Assembly (NCBI RefSeq): GCF_021353265.1
Contig: NZ_JAJTWU010000001.1
Coordinates: forward strand, 248,001 to 312,000
Length of the DNA stretch: 64,000 nucleotides
DNA from: Pelomonas cellulosilytica
Lineage (GTDB): Bacteria > Pseudomonadota > Gammaproteobacteria > Burkholderiales > Burkholderiaceae_C
Direction of reading: 5' to 3'
Positions 60,367 to 64,000 of this stretch are shown here, one piece after another. Position 1 is the stretch's first letter; each line of letters begins with the position of its first letter. The notes under the pieces are model-generated. The model saw only the letters and a program-made list of their open reading frames with translations, did not search any database and was not told where the DNA came from. A program made the position numbers and the translations under genes.

Positions 60367-60380
60367 TCACGCGGTGATCA
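60364..60380 (+). promoter_or_regulatory. Hairpin at giant stop codon
   Basis: TGATCAC (60364-60370) and GTGATCA (60374-60380) form a perfect 7-bp stem with a GCG loop; the stem's first bases are the giant gene's TGA. No T-run follows, and the next gene starts 34 bp on with a good ribosome site. It more likely tunes the mRNA between the two genes, or is a protein-binding palindrome, than terminates transcription. Confidence 0.4.
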
Positions 60381-60413
60381 CGGGGCCGGCTGCCTCATAA
60401 GAAAGGAACACCC

Positions 60414-63400
60414 GTGAAACTCCGCTCCCTGCTGCCGCGCCGCTGGCGCCGAACGTCGAACTCCACGGGCGCCGTGGCACTCGCACCGGTGCGTGGTGGC
60501 GTGCGCGCCTGGCAGTTGGAAGCACTGGAGGCCCGCGTGCTGCTGTCGGCGGACCCGGTGCTGGGGGCGGTGCCCGTGGCCTTGCTGCCTGACGCCCATG
60601 CGGCGGCGCTCATGGGCGCGTATGAACCCGGCGCCATCGATGCGGCCGCACTGATCGACCAGGGCCAGTCCGTTGTCGGCACGCCGGGCGCGGGCAATGC
60701 GGTCTGGATCGGCCATGCAGACGGCTCGCCCGTCGTCGTCCATGGCGATCTCACCGTGTACGCCGACGGTGCGGGCGGCCACGTCCGCCAGGAGGGCGAC
60801 CTGATCGTCGCGGGGAACTACACCGCCTTCGGCTCCGGCCACACCAATGTCATCAGCGGCAGCCTTGCCGCGGGAGGCAACTACAACAACGCGGACTCCA
60901 TCCGCGTCAGCGGCACCGTCTCGATCACTTCGGGCGGGTCTATCGCCCTCGGCGGCAACAACACGCACTACCTTGGTGGTAACGACAGCAGCAGCACCGA
61001 CGTGCTGACCCTCACGGCCGCTGCGACCGGCAACATCAGTTTCCTGGGTTCGCTGTCGGCCGGCAGCGAGGGCGGTGACCTGCTCTCCAGCCTGACGATC
61101 ACGCAGGCTCACAACGTCACGTTCTCGCAGGACGTGGCGATCAACGGCAACCTGACCATCAACGCTACCGGCATCGTGACCTTCTCGAAAGGCATCACGC
61201 TGGGCAACGGCGGCAACCTGACCGTGCTGGGCGCGAGCCGCGTCGTCTTCAACGATGCGGTGGTCTTGCAGCAGGGCGGCAGCATGGACGTCGCCGCTGA
61301 TTCCATCGACATGCTGAACGGCGCGCTCGGGTCCGGCGCGATTGCCGGCACGGGGACCGTCAAGTTGCGTCCGGCCACGCTGGCCACGCCCATAGATCTG
61401 TTCTACCTGCCCGGCGTCCCGACGACGGGCGCCTTGCAGCTGACGGCCCAGGAGATGAGGGCCTTCGGCAGCGGCTTCACCAGTTTCACGATCGGCACGG
61501 CTGACGGGTCCGGGCACGCGCTCGCAGGCAGCGGTGACGTGCTTGTCGGCACGGCGGAGGACGGCGCTGCCGTCGTCGGTGGTTCGTTGAAGGTGCTTGG
61601 CAACCACGTGACCGTCGTCGACATCGACGACAACCTGCAGCGTGGCCTGAAGCTCGGGCCGGCGCGCTCGCTGACACTGGATGCCCGTTCGGACATCACG
61701 CTGAACAACTTCACCGAGGCCGACAGCCTCGCCATGACGTCGGCAGCCGGCGGCATTCGCCAGGTCGACCTGAATCCGGGCGACGGCGTGTCCGAACCGC
61801 TGCGCGGACTGAGTCTGACGGCCAGCGCGCTGACCGGCGTGAGCCTGCCCAACCTGGAAATCAATCAGCTGGACGTCGTCAACAACGGCCAGGGCGACAT
61901 CGTCCTGAATGAAAATGCAGCGCGCTCTACGAGCCGCTTCGCGGACACCGTCATCGACGGCACGGTGACGCTCCTGCACCTGGCCCAGACCGGCGTGACC
62001 GGCAGCAACGGCATTTCGTTGACGAGCCATGCCGGCACCAGCATCACGGACGGCAGTGCCCGCCCGGGCAACATCACGCTGGCCGCCGGCGCAGGCATCA
62101 GCCTGGCGACGGATGGCGCGCTGAGCCTCTCGGCGCTGGGTACCGGCTCTGACATCAACCTGCAGGCGCCCGTCAGCGTGCATGGCGGCCCCGTGACGCT
62201 GGCCGCGGCAGATGCCTTCACCGCCAACAGCTCGGCCCCGATCACGTCGACGGGCCCCTCGTCGGTCACCATCACTTCGGGCACCGGCGCGCTGACGCTG
62301 GGGGCCGCCGTGACGACGGTGGGCGGTACGCTGACGCTCAACAGCGCCGGCGTGCTGGACCTGACGGACGTGACGCTGGATGCCGGTCAGAGTGGCGCCA
62401 TTGCGCTGACGTCGGCAGGCGACCTGAAAGTGGGGGGGCTCAGCGCCGCCAGCAGCATCACGCTGACGTCGACCGGCGGGGCCATCCTCGACGCGCTGAC
62501 GGGCAATGCGCCCAACCTCGACGGTGATGCAGCGCTGGCCACGCTGACGTCGCTGAACGGCGTGGGCACCGCCATCGCACCGCTGTACACGCGGCTGGGT
62601 AGCCTGACGGCCAGTGTCAGCGGCACCTCGGGCGGTGTGTTCGTCCAGGAATCCACGCCGCTGACGATCGCCACGGGCGGTCTGACGACGGCGGGCAGCG
62701 GCGCCATCGTCGTGCAGAACGGCGCGGGCGACATGGCCGTGGCCGGCCCAGTCCATGCCAACGGCAGCGGCAACATCCTGCTCGAAGCGATTGCGGGCAG
62801 CCTGGCGGTGCAGAGCGATGTGCTGGCCCAGGCGGGCAGCATCAGCCTGGTGGCGGGCGCCAACCTCGCCTTGACCGGTACGGAGGTCCGCACGCGCGGG
62901 GCAGGCCAGACGCTGGATCTGCGGGCCGGTTTCGGCGTCAGCGCCAGCCTGAGCGTCGGCGCCACCACGCTGCTGGCCACGGCCGGTGGCGCGCAGCGGC
63001 TGCAGACGGCGGGCGCCGTCACGCTGGGCAGCATCGACGCCGGAAGTGCCACGGTGACGGTCGTTGCCGGCGCTGCCGTCACGTCGGCCTCGCAGTCCGC
63101 CAGCATCGTGGCGGGTAGCTTGCGTGTGCAGTCGGGCGGCGACATCGGGACCGGCGCCGCGCCGCTGCAGATCAAGGCCGCCAACCTGGCGGCTAGCGGG
63201 GCGGGCAGCCTGGCGTTCAACGAGGTGGATGACGTGCGCGTCGGCAGCGTTGCCGAGGTGGCGGTCAACCGCGTCGGCACCCTGGGCACGGTGACGGCGA
63301 CGACGCCGTCCACGGCGCTGGCAGGCCTAACGGCAACCGGCGGCAGCCTCGTGCTGAACGCAGGCGGCGCGATCACGCTCGACACGGCGGCCAGCGCCGG

Positions 63401-64000
63401 CGGTCACCTGCGCCTGAGCGCGGCCACCTCGCTCGACGTCAATGCGGCGGTGTCCAGCAGCGGTGGCCAGCTCACGTTGCTGGCCGGCGCGGCGATCACG
63501 CATGCCGCGGCGGGCGGCCTGAGCACGGCCGGTGGCGCCATCGACGAGCAGGCCAGCGCTGCGCTGAGCATGGCGGCGACCACAACGGTCAACAGCAACG
63601 GCGGGCGACTGCGCCTCCAGAGCGGTGGCGTGCTGACGCCGGGCCAGCTCAACGCCGGCAGCGGCGAGGCGTGGATGCAGGGCACGCGCATCAGCAGCGC
63701 CGCAGGTGCCGGCGTGGATCTGGTCGCCGGCGCGGCTCGGCTGCTGGCCACGGGCACCGGCGCGAACGATGGCATCGCCAGCAGCAGTGATGCACTGTCG
63801 TTGCAGGTGCAGCGGCTGGCCGTTCAATCGGCTGGCCTGGGCGGCGTGTATCTGAGCGAGGCCGATGACGTGCTGGTCGACAGCATCGCGGCCAGCTCCG
63901 GCAATCGGGTGCAGGCAGATGGCACTGTGGCCACGCTTCCGGCCGACGCCACCGTGAACGGACTGGCGGGCCTTTCCGCGCCGCTGGTGTTGAGCGCCGG
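60414..64000 (+). CDS. Second LEPR-XLL-type repeat protein, N-terminal part (runs off window)
   Basis: Open from a GTG at 60414 with an AGGAA site to the right edge: at least 1,195 codons, no stop. A basic N-terminus (KLRSLLPRRWRR) and a short linker lead to LEARVLLSADPVLG (residues 38-51), a variant of the LEPR-XLL motif in which Pro is Ala. There is no Sec signal peptide. From about residue 100 on it is FHA-like beta-helix sequence (GDLTVYADGAGG, AGGNYNN, GNLTINATG, GGAILDALTGN, GAITLDTAAS). Residues about 180-540 are a paralogue of residues 10,237-10,597 of the upstream giant. The gap of 47 bp and shared direction suggest co-transcription. Total size, C-terminus and any RTX block are beyond the window. 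Probably a second cargo of the same export system. Confidence 0.9.
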   Translation, partial: MKLRSLLPRRWRRTSNSTGAVALAPVRGGVRAWQLEALEARVLLSADPVLGAVPVALLPDAHAAALMGAYEPGAIDAAALIDQGQSVVGTPGAGNAVWIGHADGSPVVVHGDLTVYADGAGGHVRQEGDLIVAGNYTAFGSGHTNVISGSLAAGGNYNNADSIRVSGTVSITSGGSIALGGNNTHYLGGNDSSSTDVLTLTAAATGNISFLGSLSAGSEGGDLLSSLTITQAHNVTFSQDVAINGNLTINATGIVTFSKGITLGNGGNLTVLGASRVVFNDAVVLQQGGSMDVAADSIDMLNGALGSGAIAGTGTVKLRPATLATPIDLFYLPGVPTTGALQLTAQEMRAFGSGFTSFTIGTADGSGHALAGSGDVLVGTAEDGAAVVGGSLKVLGNHVTVVDIDDNLQRGLKLGPARSLTLDARSDITLNNFTEADSLAMTSAAGGIRQVDLNPGDGVSEPLRGLSLTASALTGVSLPNLEINQLDVVNNGQGDIVLNENAARSTSRFADTVIDGTVTLLHLAQTGVTGSNGISLTSHAGTSITDGSARPGNITLAAGAGISLATDGALSLSALGTGSDINLQAPVSVHGGPVTLAAADAFTANSSAPITSTGPSSVTITSGTGALTLGAAVTTVGGTLTLNSAGVLDLTDVTLDAGQSGAIALTSAGDLKVGGLSAASSITLTSTGGAILDALTGNAPNLDGDAALATLTSLNGVGTAIAPLYTRLGSLTASVSGTSGGVFVQESTPLTIATGGLTTAGSGAIVVQNGAGDMAVAGPVHANGSGNILLEAIAGSLAVQSDVLAQAGSISLVAGANLALTGTEVRTRGAGQTLDLRAGFGVSASLSVGATTLLATAGGAQRLQTAGAVTLGSIDAGSATVTVVAGAAVTSASQSASIVAGSLRVQSGGDIGTGAAPLQIKAANLAASGAGSLAFNEVDDVRVGSVAEVAVNRVGTLGTVTATTPSTALAGLTATGGSLVLNAGGAITLDTAASAGGHLRLSAATSLDVNAAVSSSGGQLTLLAGAAITHAAAGGLSTAGGAIDEQASAALSMAATTTVNSNGGRLRLQSGGVLTPGQLNAGSGEAWMQGTRISSAAGAGVDLVAGAARLLATGTGANDGIASSSDALSLQVQRLAVQSAGLGGVYLSEADDVLVDSIAASSGNRVQADGTVATLPADATVNGLAGLSAPLVLSA
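60525..60557 (+). other. LEPR-XLL variant (LEAR) of second protein
   Basis: Residues 38-48 read LEARVLLSADP against LEPRVLLSADP in the first protein; flanks LEA before and VLG after are identical. The conservation across otherwise unlike N-termini argues for a functional sorting or processing tag. Confidence 0.8.

Overview
This is high-GC DNA that reads like a beta-proteobacterium of the order Burkholderiales (Roseateles/Rubrivivax-like). The grounds are a Bug/TctC-type solute-binding protein, oxidative sugar-acid genes typical of that order, and very strong third-position G/C. The genus is an inference. I saw no rRNA, tRNA, IS element or CRISPR array.

Positions 1-9,106 form a pectin/sugar-diacid cluster. 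The tail of a PL10 pectate lyase (+) runs convergently into a minus-strand operon. That operon encodes a GntR/FCD regulator, 5-dehydro-4-deoxyglucarate dehydratase (kdgD), a Bug binding protein, glucarate dehydratase (gudD), a 2-oxoglutarate-semialdehyde dehydrogenase and an MFS sugar-diacid transporter. Galactarate dehydratase (garD) is divergent. Together they take galactarate or glucarate to 2-oxoglutarate. AGTTGT/ACAACT inverted repeats upstream of both kdgD and garD are probable operators.

Positions 9,107-12,400 are a small plus-strand block: a hybrid PAS-histidine kinase-receiver, a truncated alpha/beta-hydrolase remnant whose GTG overlaps the kinase stop, and an MddA-like membrane methyltransferase.

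Positions 12,401-23,201 are a seven-gene, tightly coupled minus-strand operon (transcribed right to left): SapC-family protein, TolC-like outer-membrane protein, small HlyD/RND adaptor, GAF-HlyD fusion, M50 metalloprotease-HlyD fusion, a SecA-like protein whose Walker A motif is destroyed, and a Calx-beta/DUF1566 lipoprotein. Divergent from it, across a 352-bp intergenic region, is a single intact reading frame of 12,270 codons (23,554-60,366). It has an LEPR-XLL N-terminus, long tandem repeats, calcium-loop motifs, an internal RTX block and FHA-like beta-helix repeats. A second LEPR-XLL-like protein (start 60,414) runs off the right edge.

The most interesting object is this right-hand locus. 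It looks like a dedicated export and surface-display apparatus for roughly megadalton repeat proteins, built from TolC/HlyD parts. It has no ABC (HlyB-type) exporter in view and instead carries a membrane protease-adaptor fusion and a probably ATPase-dead SecA relative. The grouping is read from the sequence; the function is inference.
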